This document shows positions 17,643 to 26,501 of a DNA stretch of 64,000 bases, one piece after another. Below the pieces are notes generated by a model. That model ran no database searches. It had not been told where the DNA came from and saw nothing but the letters and a program-made list of their open reading frames with translations. Position 1 is the stretch's first letter. Every line of letters starts with the position of its first letter. The position numbers were made by a program, and so were the translations under genes. The stretch is from NCBI GenBank assembly GCA_910578835.1, contig CAJTSK010000005.1, positions 39,055-103,054 of the forward strand. Direction: 5' to 3'. The DNA comes from an uncultured Muribaculum sp. Its GTDB lineage: Bacteria; Bacteroidota; Bacteroidia; Bacteroidales; Muribaculaceae.

Positions 17643-18713
17643 TTACAACATGTTAATAAACTCATCAAACAGAAACTCGGTGTCTTTCGGACCGGAAGAA
17701 GCCTCCGGGTGGAACTGCGCCGAGAAAAATGGCTTGGTCTTATGGCGGATGCCCTCATTTGTACCATCATTCATGTTGATGAAAAGCGGCTCCCAGTCAG
17801 CGGGAAGCGAAGAATTGTCGACAGCAAAGCCGTGATTCTGGGATGTGATATAACACTTTTCAGTACCGACACGACGCACCGGCTGATTGTGGCTGCGGTG
17901 TCCGTAAGAGAGTTTGTAAGTCTTTGCACCAGCCGCCTTGGACAGTAACTGATTGCCCATACATATTCCACATATCGGCTTTCCTATCTCTATTGCTTTT
18001 TTGATATTGTCGACAGTCTTTTCCGCCATGTCGGGGTTGCCCGGACCATTGGAAATAAAGAGCCCGTCGTAAGGAATAGACGTAAAGTCATAATCCCAAG
18101 GCACACGTATCACCTTTACACCGCGGCGGGTAAGACATCGTATTATATTATGCTTCACCCCACAATCTACAAGCACCACTGTCTTGAGACCTTCACCATG
18201 CACCTCAACGCGCTTGCAGCTCACCTTAGCCACCAGATTTTCTGCATTGGGATCGTAGAACGGCACATCGTCGGCACCATCCACAATAATTTTACCGAGC
18301 ATCGAACCATGCTCACGCAGATGCTTTGTCAAGCCACGGGTGTCAATACCATAGACACCTACAATCTTCTCTTCTTTAAGCCAGTCGGCAAGGGAGCGGT
18401 CAGCCTGCCAGTGGCTATGATCCCAGGAATAATCCTGTGCCACAATAGCCTTGCAATGGATATGCTCACTCTCGTAATACTCGCTTACGTCATCTTTCTC
18501 CCGACAGGGAGGCACACCATAATTACCGAGGATAGGATAGGTAGTGACCAGAATCTGACCCTCATAGGAAGGGTCGGTAAGACTTTCCGGATATCCGGTC
18601 ATAGCCGTGTTAAACACTACTTCACCGGCTGTTGATGAATCATAACCAAATGACTTTCCTTCAAAGACAGTGCCGTCTTCAAGTATGAGCCGGGCTTTTT
18701 TTATTTCGCGCAT
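17643..18713 (-). CDS. carA: Carbamoyl-phosphate synthase small subunit (glutaminase)
   Basis: A 356-residue class I amidotransferase subunit that hydrolyses glutamine and channels ammonia to CarB. The N-terminal CPSase domain (EDGTVFEGKSFG, GEVVFNTAMTGYPE) is followed by the glutaminase domain. That domain has the nucleophile C251 in ICGICMGNQ and the catalytic His in AQFHPEAS near residue 338. It is the first gene of carAB. Its leader can form a hairpin whose 3' arm ends at the start codon, which could allow translational or attenuation control. Confidence 0.97.
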   Translation of the reverse strand: MREIKKARLILEDGTVFEGKSFGYDSSTAGEVVFNTAMTGYPESLTDPSYEGQILVTTYPILGNYGVPPCREKDDVSEYYESEHIHCKAIVAQDYSWDHSHWQADRSLADWLKEEKIVGVYGIDTRGLTKHLREHGSMLGKIIVDGADDVPFYDPNAENLVAKVSCKRVEVHGEGLKTVVLVDCGVKHNIIRCLTRRGVKVIRVPWDYDFTSIPYDGLFISNGPGNPDMAEKTVDNIKKAIEIGKPICGICMGNQLLSKAAGAKTYKLSYGHRSHNQPVRRVGTEKCYITSQNHGFAVDNSSLPADWEPLFINMNDGTNEGIRHKTKPFFSAQFHPEASSGPKDTEFLFDEFINML

Positions 18714-18770
18714 ACGATAGAAAATATGATGGTGGAATAATAATCTAAAAATTCACAGGCTTTCTATCGT
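18714..18770 (-). promoter_or_regulatory. carA leader with 10-bp inverted repeat abutting the start codon
   Basis: On the minus strand ACGATAGAAA (18770-18761) and TTTCTATCGT (18723-18714) are exact reverse complements separated by 37 nt. The 3' arm ends directly against the carA ATG at 18713-18711. In the mRNA this would close a stem next to the initiation site. A regulatory role is inference. Confidence 0.5.
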
Positions 18771-18780
18771 GAAAACCGTG

Positions 18781-18788
18781 CAAAGTTA
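18781..18788 (-). promoter_or_regulatory. -7 box of carAB
   Basis: TAACTTTG on the minus strand places the transcription start near 18775, so the whole leader hairpin would be transcribed. Confidence 0.6.
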
Positions 18789-18963
18789 GTAATTATTTCG
18801 ATATTGACTATCACGATGCCACAAAAAATCTCAAATCCGCGTCATTTTCCCTGAATTAACCACTCTTTAGTATCTTTGCGCCACAAAAAAAGAAAGACGA
18901 TTTAACACCAGCCATGTTGCCACACAAAAACAACATCACATTGTACAGGAGGCTGAAATGCTC

Positions 18964-20883
18964 TCAGTCAAGAAATGGAAATACAAATATAAACTTGCAG
19001 CCGGTAGTATAATCAGGATCAATGACCACTGTGCCGCCTATACGGTTGGCCGCCGCGCGACATATCGCAAGACCGAGTCCGCCACCTTGCTTAAACTGGT
19101 CAAGCTTGGTAAAGCGTTCAAACACCAGCTCATGCTTGTCGGCAGGTATGCCATAACCGGTGTCGGTCACTGATACCCGCATCTTCTTGTTGCCGGGCAA
19201 TATCTCGCAATGGAGAGTGACATTTCCGCTTATAGTGAACTTGAAGGCATTGTGGAGCAGATTGACTATCACCAGCTCCACCATGTGGCGGTACATAAGG
19301 CGCGGACGGTCGTCGGCAGGAGGAATCATGACAAACTCTACATCATCGTTGATTTTAGACTCTACCTGACGCAATGCCACGCGACACAATTCCGACATGA
19401 CCACAGGTTGCGGCGTGTCCTTGCCATCACCGGCATCAAGATTGGAAAGCTCCACGACATCACCTATCAGCTTCAGCAGGTCGTTGCTGTTGCGCTCGAT
19501 TATGGATGCATATTTCTTCATCGGTCCGGCATTAGTGTTGGCGTTGGCAAACACCTGTGCAAAACCGACAATCGCATTTAACGGGGTGCGTATCTCGTGA
19601 TTGACATTCTGGATAAACGAAGTCTTCATCTCACTCGCCTTTTCAGCGGCATCCTTGGCGCGTTCAAGCTCCTTGCTCTGGGTTTCGAGCAGATTACGAT
19701 ACTTCCCTATACGGCGTATATATAATATCGAAACGACAAGACCGCCGATAAGTAAAAATCCGATTATGCACACCACAATAATCTGTCTCTTATACTGCCC
19801 CCAGAAAGTCACCGGACGATTGATTATCTCAGAGCCAGCCGGCAGCAATGACTCGTCAACATCAAGCAGTTCCAACCGCTCGCTGTCAAACACATACTTC
19901 GAGTCGACAAGTTGCAGCCCCACCGACGACTTGCCGCCGGAACGCACAAAGTCAATACATTGGCGGGCGATATCCTCGGCATAATTCTTATAGTCGGGTA
20001 TATAACCTCCCAACACCCAGTGTCCCATACCGATAGAGGAGATGGTAAACGCAGGCAGAGATGGATTGGCATCACGGAGCACATATGTAGTGCTTTTCAG
20101 CACAAAGTCATCTGACGGACCGACACGCCAAGTTCCGCAGAGCAACACACAATGAGGCGACATTCCTCCAATGCGGTGGCTCACTTCCAGAAGTGACTCA
20201 ACCCTGCCGTCAAGAAACGAGAAGGCATATTCGGGATATTTCGCCATCTCATCCTTCACCAGAGCCTGCATGCTTACGCCTCCGAAGCTATTGTCGGAAA
20301 GAAACACAAGCTCGCGGGTAAAGGGAAAGAGCTTCTTTACCAACGCTATGTTCTCATAAAGACGGTATTGATATACATATCCGCCGACAATGTTAAAGTC
20401 CGGGAAATTTTTCATGACATCCATTGACTGCGGCATCCATGTTTCCAGATTTACTGAGTCGGGAGGGGTAAGAATAGTATTGCGGCTCACCATGCCACAC
20501 ATCACCGGAAGTTTCTTGTATTCAGGATTGTCCTGCGACAGGAATGCACTCCACGCCTCCTGACCGAACACGACCACGACACCGGGAGCATTGTCACCGA
20601 CATGCTTCGACAGTATAGCCCCCATACGCTCCTTCCAGGTCTTAGCCTCGGAATAAGCAAGACAGTTGAGGCTTTCAACCATAATCATATCAGAGTCGGC
20701 ACCATATTTATCGAATGCACCGACGAACGATGACAAAGAAGATGCCATCGATTGAGTGTCAGGATTATATGATGTTATAACCAATATGCCCTTATTGCTC
20801 CCTGCCCTTACAGAAACCGGTAAGACAAAACACAATAAAAACAAAAACAGACACAGTGAAGCAAACCTATTGCTCAATCTCAT
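18964..20883 (-). CDS. Membrane sensor histidine kinase with periplasmic substrate-binding-like sensor
   Basis: A kinase of about 639 residues. I start at ATG 20883, which gives a compact signal peptide (MRLSNRFASLCLFLFLLCFVLP). ATG 20901 is also possible, but the promoter at 20919 leaves it little leader. The periplasmic part (about 30-350) begins GILVITSYNPDT and resembles ABC-type sugar or peptide substrate-binding sensors. A single membrane helix follows near residue 370, then a coiled coil (LLETQSKELERAKDAAEKASEMK). HisKA has the phospho-acceptor in NVNHEIRTPLN, and HATPase_c has DTGYGIP and GGGLGLAI. There is no receiver domain and no adjacent response regulator, so its partner lies elsewhere. 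Confidence 0.88.
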   Translation of the reverse strand: MRLSNRFASLCLFLFLLCFVLPVSVRAGSNKGILVITSYNPDTQSMASSLSSFVGAFDKYGADSDMIMVESLNCLAYSEAKTWKERMGAILSKHVGDNAPGVVVVFGQEAWSAFLSQDNPEYKKLPVMCGMVSRNTILTPPDSVNLETWMPQSMDVMKNFPDFNIVGGYVYQYRLYENIALVKKLFPFTRELVFLSDNSFGGVSMQALVKDEMAKYPEYAFSFLDGRVESLLEVSHRIGGMSPHCVLLCGTWRVGPSDDFVLKSTTYVLRDANPSLPAFTISSIGMGHWVLGGYIPDYKNYAEDIARQCIDFVRSGGKSSVGLQLVDSKYVFDSERLELLDVDESLLPAGSEIINRPVTFWGQYKRQIIVVCIIGFLLIGGLVVSILYIRRIGKYRNLLETQSKELERAKDAAEKASEMKTSFIQNVNHEIRTPLNAIVGFAQVFANANTNAGPMKKYASIIERNSNDLLKLIGDVVELSNLDAGDGKDTPQPVVMSELCRVALRQVESKINDDVEFVMIPPADDRPRLMYRHMVELVIVNLLHNAFKFTISGNVTLHCEILPGNKKMRVSVTDTGYGIPADKHELVFERFTKLDQFKQGGGLGLAICRAAANRIGGTVVIDPDYTTGCKFIFVFPFLD

Positions 20884-20918
20884 TCGCCAATTTGTACGCA
20901 TACACAAGTGATGATGCG

Positions 20919-20936
20919 CAAAATTAGTACTAATTT
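20919..20936 (-). promoter_or_regulatory. Sensor kinase promoter overlapped by a 16-bp palindrome
   Basis: TAATTTTG on the minus strand (20926-20919) is a -7 box. The perfect palindrome AAATTAGTACTAATTT (20921-20936) overlaps it and could be an operator for a dimeric regulator. Confidence 0.45.
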
Positions 20937-21077
20937 CCTAATTAATACATCCCAACACAATTAAAAATTTGTGAATTAACACTTTTTGGTTAACTGCCTA
21001 CAAAAAAGCACACCCCGAGAGATGTGCCTTATGTTTGAAAACAATCAAAAGCCTTAGACCCTTGTTAATGCCGGGGG

Positions 21078-21824
21078 CTAATAACACATGTCGAAGCCAC
21101 GTCGCCGCAACGAATCGAGAGTCTTGTAGGACATCGCCTCCCGATAATAGCCTATAATATGGTCAGCCCAGTCATTGTCGGTCTTCATCCCGGCACGGTT
21201 GGCATTATACTCGGTAATCTCGCGGTCGTAGTCGAGCAGGTCGTGTACAAGGTCGTCCTGACGGTACTTGTTCTTAAATATCACAAGGTCTTTCTGCTGC
21301 TTTGGCTTTATGTCGGGCATCTCGCGGGGCACACCTATGGCAAGACCGCACACCACAAACACTTTCTGCGGCAGCTTCATCAAACGCGCTATCGCATCGG
21401 GAGCCGCAGTACGCGCATACCCTATCGGACATGTGCCAAGCCCGCAAGCCTCGGCTGCGGTAAGAGCATTCATCATCGCAAGTGTAGCATCGACCACCCC
21501 TACGATTACGCCGTCGGCAGTAAGTTGAAAATCGGGCATATCGATACCCTTTGCCTCGGCAATCTTGGTAATCTTATTATAGTCGGCACAAAAGAGCAGG
21601 AAATGACGGCAGGTCTTCACCTGCTTTTGACCTGTAAGTTCATAGATTTTTTCCTTAACCTCCTGGTCGTCGACATCAATCACAGAAAACTGCTGTCCGT
21701 TATAGCTCGTCGGCGTATTACGGATAGCCTCATAAATAAAATCCATGGACTCGGAGGGGATATCCTCTCTCTCATAGCGACGTATGCTGCGACGCTCAAG
21801 TAATATTGACTTTATATCTTTCAT
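21078..21824 (-). CDS. Nitroreductase family flavoprotein
   Basis: A 248-residue FMN-dependent oxidoreductase of the NfsA/FRP-like branch. I start at ATG 21824 (MKDIKSILLERRSIRRYE); ten more upstream codons are open but are not family-like. The RRSIRRY FMN-binding motif is near residues 9-15, the PTSYNGQQ segment near 38, and the AAEACGLGTCPIGYAR motif near 135. It reduces quinones, nitro compounds or flavins using NAD(P)H. It sits between the sensor kinase and a DUF6377 regulator on the same strand, 68 bp after the latter. The substrate is unknown. Confidence 0.88.
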   Translation of the reverse strand: MKDIKSILLERRSIRRYEREDIPSESMDFIYEAIRNTPTSYNGQQFSVIDVDDQEVKEKIYELTGQKQVKTCRHFLLFCADYNKITKIAEAKGIDMPDFQLTADGVIVGVVDATLAMMNALTAAEACGLGTCPIGYARTAAPDAIARLMKLPQKVFVVCGLAIGVPREMPDIKPKQQKDLVIFKNKYRQDDLVHDLLDYDREITEYNANRAGMKTDNDWADHIIGYYREAMSYKTLDSLRRRGFDMCY

Positions 21825-21892
21825 GTGTTGATGTGAATTAACTGATTGCGACAATTAAAACACACAACCTGTCGATTTTGTTCAGCGCAGCG

Positions 21893-23482
21893 TCAGGAAA
21901 GAGAGCCGATTTTCATGATTTCAGACTCGAAATTATCGCGGTCGATGGCACGATTTTTCAATCTGTTGCGGTAGGCATATATCGTATGTACCGAATAATT
22001 AAGCACTTGCGCTATACGGGTACTTTCCTCTACCCCCAGTCGCATGAAGGCAAGTATGCGCAAATCGGTATTCATCAATTCACCCTCTTTTAACACTATT
22101 TTATCTTCAGGCTTAAACAGGGCGTTGACATCGGCGACAAATGTAGGATATATATGTAAAAACGCCTTGTCAAAGGTATCGTAAAACTCCTGACTCTGCT
22201 CTTCGACAAAACGCCCCGATTTTGTCATCTTATAAAGGTCGTCGGCGTGACCTGTCGATATCTTTCGCTCTGCAATCTTACAAAACTGGTTGAGCTTGTT
22301 CATGTAGATTGTACAAAGATTCAAAAACTGGCTCATGTACATCTCTTTCACGCGGTTGGCGTTGGCAAGCACCATCTGGAGCTTTTCCATATGAGCCATT
22401 TCCTTGCGGAGCTTAATAAGTATTGTAATCACGGCAACCAGCATAAGCGCCATAGCGCCTATGGCAAAGTACAGCCTTCGCCGGCTGAGAGCAAGCGAGT
22501 CGCGGTAGGCAGCTGATATGACAGGGAGCGCCTCTGAGGTCTGCAAGATACGCATAGAAGCATGACAATCCACCGCATAAGCGAGTGCCACCGATAGATA
22601 TTCGTAAGCTCTCGCGGTCTCCTGACGGTCATAAAGGGCAATGCCAAGCTCCTGCAACGACACCATTTCACGCGTCGCGCTCTGAATATCGGCTACCGCC
22701 GACTTGGCAAGATAATATATCTGTGAATCGGTGTCACCTCGATTTTTCGAAATCATGCTCATTATGTGTGACGCACGAGCCGCTATATTAGTATTGCCGG
22801 GAATCGAGTCAAGCAGGTCGTGGAGCACCGCCTTAGCCTCCGACGGTCTGCCGGTAAGGTAAAAATACTCCCCTTGATTAAACTGATATTTTTCCGAGCC
22901 TTCAGGCAGCTCCTCAAGCAGCTGACGCTGGATGTCAATCGACTTGTCAAGCCAGCGGTCATACTCATCACGGTAGCTTACAAAAAATGATGCCTGATAG
23001 CTATACATCTGTCGTCCGGCTTCAAGAGCCACGACACGCAAGTCATGGCTCAGCGAGTCAATAGGTATATCTTCATACATCTCCACAGCCATTGCACCCA
23101 ATCCGGCGACAGGCAACACGGCTATACGCTTCAATTTAAACTCCATTGACTTATCAAGCTCACCGAGACGATAAGACAAAGCCTCGCCTCGCTCATAATT
23201 CACTATAGCCGAATCGGTAAGATACCCGGCATAGCAGTCGCCGAGTTGCAAGATAAGGTCGAGACGCCTGACATCGCGACGCGGCAGCTCGGTGATAAGA
23301 CGGTTAAGCGAATCTATGCGCGAACTGCGACGCTTAAGATATATGTCACGGCGGTCAAGCTCCTTGTCGACATCTTCCAGCGCCGCCTCCACGTCGGGAG
23401 TGTTTACATCAAGGGCGGCATCAAGCCTCAGCCCCGCCAATGACAGTAACGACAATAAGATAACAGCCAAACACTTTTTCAC
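21893..23482 (-). CDS. DUF6377 membrane regulator (TPR-like, TM, C-terminal HTH), copy 1
   Basis: A 529-residue protein with a GTG start at 23482. It has a signal peptide (LAVILLSLLSLAGLRLDA), a helical TPR-like periplasmic region with tandem helix pairs, and a transmembrane helix near residue 345 (LYFAIGAMALMLVAVITILI). A cytosolic coiled coil (KEMAHMEKLQMVLANANRVKEMYM) follows. The C-terminus is LuxR-like: LRILAFMRLGVEESTRIAQVLNYSVHTIYAYRNRLKNRA. The layout matches Bacteroidetes DUF6377 one-component regulators that sense a periplasmic signal. A paralog lies at 44169-45767. Confidence 0.85.
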   Translation of the reverse strand: MKKCLAVILLSLLSLAGLRLDAALDVNTPDVEAALEDVDKELDRRDIYLKRRSSRIDSLNRLITELPRRDVRRLDLILQLGDCYAGYLTDSAIVNYERGEALSYRLGELDKSMEFKLKRIAVLPVAGLGAMAVEMYEDIPIDSLSHDLRVVALEAGRQMYSYQASFFVSYRDEYDRWLDKSIDIQRQLLEELPEGSEKYQFNQGEYFYLTGRPSEAKAVLHDLLDSIPGNTNIAARASHIMSMISKNRGDTDSQIYYLAKSAVADIQSATREMVSLQELGIALYDRQETARAYEYLSVALAYAVDCHASMRILQTSEALPVISAAYRDSLALSRRRLYFAIGAMALMLVAVITILIKLRKEMAHMEKLQMVLANANRVKEMYMSQFLNLCTIYMNKLNQFCKIAERKISTGHADDLYKMTKSGRFVEEQSQEFYDTFDKAFLHIYPTFVADVNALFKPEDKIVLKEGELMNTDLRILAFMRLGVEESTRIAQVLNYSVHTIYAYRNRLKNRAIDRDNFESEIMKIGSLS

Positions 23483-23557
23483 AATTTCACCGGTTTATTA
23501 TTCAGGGTGTAAATATAGCAATTTTTATCGGTATATTAAAAATTGAGTTAGATTTCG

Positions 23558-23565
23558 TATCTTTG
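23558..23565 (+). promoter_or_regulatory. -7 box of the AraC-family gene
   Basis: TATCTTTG, 28 nt before ATG 23593. It lies in the 110-bp divergent gap with the DUF6377 gene. Confidence 0.55.
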
Positions 23566-23592
23566 TCATCATAATATCGCGTAGTATCTTCC

Positions 23593-24471
23593 ATGAGCAT
23601 TACCACAATAGACCACATACCACAATCTTCGGAAATTGCGGCATATATCGACAACATAGCCGTGATTGACAGCCTCGACGACATAAAAGGACTTAAACTG
23701 CCGGCAAAAATCGACTTCATACTGTCGATACTCTGCGAACACGGCACACTCACCTTCGACTATGACTCGACATCGCGCCATCTGTCAGAGCGTATGCTCA
23801 TGATCATGAAGCCGGGACATGTATTGCGCTCCTATCAAGCATCGCCCGACTTCAGAGGTCACTTTATCGTGGCGAGCACTACCCTATTCGGCGACTCGAT
23901 ATCTACATTTTCCAAGATGCTCCCCTGCTTCATCCAGTTTCGCGACAACCCGGTAATCACGCTCACGCCCGAAGACGTGGCGAGCCAGACAGAGCTACGC
24001 AAGTTACTGAGACGCAAAGCTTACGGCGCGGGCCATCAATACCGTGACCAGGTAGTGAGGTCGGTACTTGAAACATTGTTTTACGAGACACTTGGACTAT
24101 ATAGCTCCTACCATAGCATCGACACAGGCTCAATCACGCGCCGTCGCGACGCGCTGCTCTATCGCTTCCTGCAAGAGGTAGAGGCTAATTGCCATAAAGA
24201 GCGGTCGGTAGCTTACTACGCCGGCAAGCTGTGTGTGTCGCCCAAACATCTGTCAGCCACGATAAAAGAGGCAAGTGGACGCACCGCCGGCGAATGGATT
24301 GACTCATATGTGATACTTGAGGCAAAACTGCTGCTCCAGAACACCGGACTGACAATACAGGAAGTGAGCACAAAACTCAACTTTCCCAACCAGTCATTTT
24401 TCGGCAAATATTTCAAGCACCTTACCGGAATGTCGCCCCGACTGTTCCGCGCCAATTCATCGCAATCATAG
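23593..24471 (+). CDS. AraC family transcriptional regulator
   Basis: A 292-residue regulator. The N-terminal cupin-like sensing region (about 1-170: GTLTFDYDS, MLMIMKPGHVLRSYQASPDFRGHFIVAS) precedes a C-terminal AraC DNA-binding domain. That domain has two helix-turn-helix motifs (SVAYYAGKLCVSPKHLSATI and TIQEVSTKLNFPNQSFFGKYF) ending in the signature HLTGMSPRLFR. It diverges from the DUF6377 regulator. Its targets are unknown; the adjacent nitroreductase is a possible candidate by position only. Confidence 0.9.
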   Translation: MSITTIDHIPQSSEIAAYIDNIAVIDSLDDIKGLKLPAKIDFILSILCEHGTLTFDYDSTSRHLSERMLMIMKPGHVLRSYQASPDFRGHFIVASTTLFGDSISTFSKMLPCFIQFRDNPVITLTPEDVASQTELRKLLRRKAYGAGHQYRDQVVRSVLETLFYETLGLYSSYHSIDTGSITRRRDALLYRFLQEVEANCHKERSVAYYAGKLCVSPKHLSATIKEASGRTAGEWIDSYVILEAKLLLQNTGLTIQEVSTKLNFPNQSFFGKYFKHLTGMSPRLFRANSSQS

Positions 24472-24510
24472 CAGCCGAAAGCCGGCATGAGGCGGTAAAT
24501 CGCCGTAGGA

Positions 24511-24541
24511 TTGCATTAATACATTAATTATTGTAACTTTG
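24511..24541 (+). promoter_or_regulatory. Promoter of the LptF/G permease gene
   Basis: TTGC at 24511-24514, a 19-nt spacer, and TAACTTTG at 24534-24541, 23 nt before the start codon. Confidence 0.55.
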
Positions 24542-24564
24542 TGGGCTGAAAATCAATTGACCCG

Positions 24565-26493
24565 ATGTTTAGAATAAAGCGACTATATCTGTTCATGCTT
24601 CAGAGCTTCCTGCCTCTGTTCATGATGACATTTTTTATATGCCTCTTCATCGTGTTGATGCAGTTTTTATGGCGTTACATCGATGACCTCGTAGGTAAGG
24701 GGCTGGAGATGAGCGTAATCGGAGAGCTATTTTTCTATGCGGCAATGACCATGGTGCCGCTCGCGCTACCGCTCGCCATACTTCTGGCATCACTGATGAC
24801 ATTCGGCAACTTAGGCGAACAGTTTGAGCTGACAGCCATGAAAGCGTCGGGCGTGTCACTCATACGCTCCATGCGCCCACTTATAGTGCTGATGGTATTT
24901 GTGGCAATCGGCGCATTTTTCTTTCAAAACAATGTGCTCCCCATCGCCCAGACCAAGATGTGGACACTGCTCTACTCCATGCGTCAGAAATCGCCCGAGC
25001 TTGATATCCCGGAGGGGGTATTTTATGACCAGATACCGGGATTCAACCTCTTTGTGGAGAAAAAAGATGCAGAGACCGGCGTGCTACACAACCTCCTTAT
25101 ATATAATGTAAGCAAAGGCTCCGACAACGCCACGATTATCTATGCCGACTCAGGAAAAATGTCAATGACCGACGACAAGTCTCACTTGTTCCTGAAACTG
25201 TGGCAGGGCGAACAGTTTGAAAACCTGCGCGAGCAGAGCGGCATCTCGTCCAATAATGTACCCTACCGCCGCGAGTCGTTTGACGACAAGGAAGTGCTTA
25301 TCACCTTCGACGCCAACTTCAACCGCATGGACGAGAGCGGCATGCGCAATCAGTATGTAGGAAAAAATATCCAGGAGCTGCAGGCGACAATCGACTCGGT
25401 CAATGCACGTGTCGACAGCGTGGGCGACATCTATGCAAAAGCCCTCCGCGACATCCCCTATCTCGGATTGACCCAATACACCACCAAGCGCACTCCGGAA
25501 GGGATAAAACGTGTCGCCCAGACGGAGGTGACACTCGACAAACCGGTCAACATCGACTCGGTGTTCCGCGGCACCAACCCGGCATTTGCCAAGTCATATA
25601 TCAATCAGGCTCTCTCCAAGGCTCGACGCGCGAAACAGGACTACGAGTTCAAGTCATTTGCCATGAACGATGACCGCGTCACCATACGCCGCCATGCCAT
25701 CGAAATGATGAAGAAATTTACTCTGTCAGTGGCGTGTCTGGTGTTTTTCTTCATCGGTGCGCCGCTCGGAGCCATCATCCGAAAGGGAGGTCTCGGCATG
25801 CCGCTGGTCATATCGGTGATACTGTTTATCATCTACTATATTATCGACAACTCCGGCTACAAGCTTGCCCGTGACGGGCACATCGAGGTGTGGGAAGGCA
25901 TATGGCTCTCCACATTCGTGTTACTGCCGCTCGGCATCTTCCTGACCTACAAGGCGGTCAATGACTCGGCTGTGTTCAACAAAGATGCTTACGCCAACTT
26001 CTTCCGCAAGCTATTCGGCAAGGGCGAGACCCGCAACCTCACCCTAAAGGAGGTAGTGATGAACGAAGTGGAAATTGACGTGGCAAAGCAGCAGATTTCC
26101 GCACTCTCACAACGTTGCCGCGACTTTATATCACGCTATCCCGGCAGAGAGTCGTACACAGCCTATTGGCTCTACGGCTACGACCGTCAGGAGATACACT
26201 CTATCAGCGCCATGCTCGAACAAGCTGTCGACTACATGTCCAACACCCGCAACCGTGTAATCATCCTTAAGCTCATGGAGTTGCCGGTAATGCGCAGCCT
26301 GTGGTTCTATCATCCCACAAGCTATAAGGCAGTAGCGTGGATGTTTATAATACTCTTCCCTGTCGGGCTTCCCCTATACCTCTGGGGCACACGTTGCCAG
26401 CGCAAGCTTAAAGAAGAGCTCGAACATATCATAACCACCGACAACGAACTTATCGCGCTCTTGGAGGTTAACACTAATGACATTAACACCTAA
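24565..26493 (+). CDS. LptF/LptG (YjgP/YjgQ) family lipopolysaccharide export permease
   Basis: A 642-residue inner-membrane permease of the LPS transport ABC exporter. There are three N-terminal membrane segments (FMLQSFLPLFMMTFFICLFIVLM, a second near 50-85, a third near 105-125). A large periplasmic beta-jellyroll insert follows (about 130-375), then three C-terminal helices (SVACLVFFFIGAPLGAIIRKGGLGMP is typical). The C-terminal extension after residue 480, with another hydrophobic segment near 600, is longer than in the 360-residue proteobacterial proteins and is usual for Bacteroidetes. The ribBA start lies 8 bp after the stop, so the two are probably co-transcribed. Confidence 0.9.
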   Translation: MFRIKRLYLFMLQSFLPLFMMTFFICLFIVLMQFLWRYIDDLVGKGLEMSVIGELFFYAAMTMVPLALPLAILLASLMTFGNLGEQFELTAMKASGVSLIRSMRPLIVLMVFVAIGAFFFQNNVLPIAQTKMWTLLYSMRQKSPELDIPEGVFYDQIPGFNLFVEKKDAETGVLHNLLIYNVSKGSDNATIIYADSGKMSMTDDKSHLFLKLWQGEQFENLREQSGISSNNVPYRRESFDDKEVLITFDANFNRMDESGMRNQYVGKNIQELQATIDSVNARVDSVGDIYAKALRDIPYLGLTQYTTKRTPEGIKRVAQTEVTLDKPVNIDSVFRGTNPAFAKSYINQALSKARRAKQDYEFKSFAMNDDRVTIRRHAIEMMKKFTLSVACLVFFFIGAPLGAIIRKGGLGMPLVISVILFIIYYIIDNSGYKLARDGHIEVWEGIWLSTFVLLPLGIFLTYKAVNDSAVFNKDAYANFFRKLFGKGETRNLTLKEVVMNEVEIDVAKQQISALSQRCRDFISRYPGRESYTAYWLYGYDRQEIHSISAMLEQAVDYMSNTRNRVIILKLMELPVMRSLWFYHPTSYKAVAWMFIILFPVGLPLYLWGTRCQRKLKEELEHIITTDNELIALLEVNTNDINT

Positions 26494-26501
26494 ATCAGAA
26501 T

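Noticed and set aside
18958..19173. 71-codon plus-strand gene at the sensor kinase 3' end
   Set aside because: It is mostly antisense to the HATPase domain and has no recognisable protein features. It is reported as a finding only.
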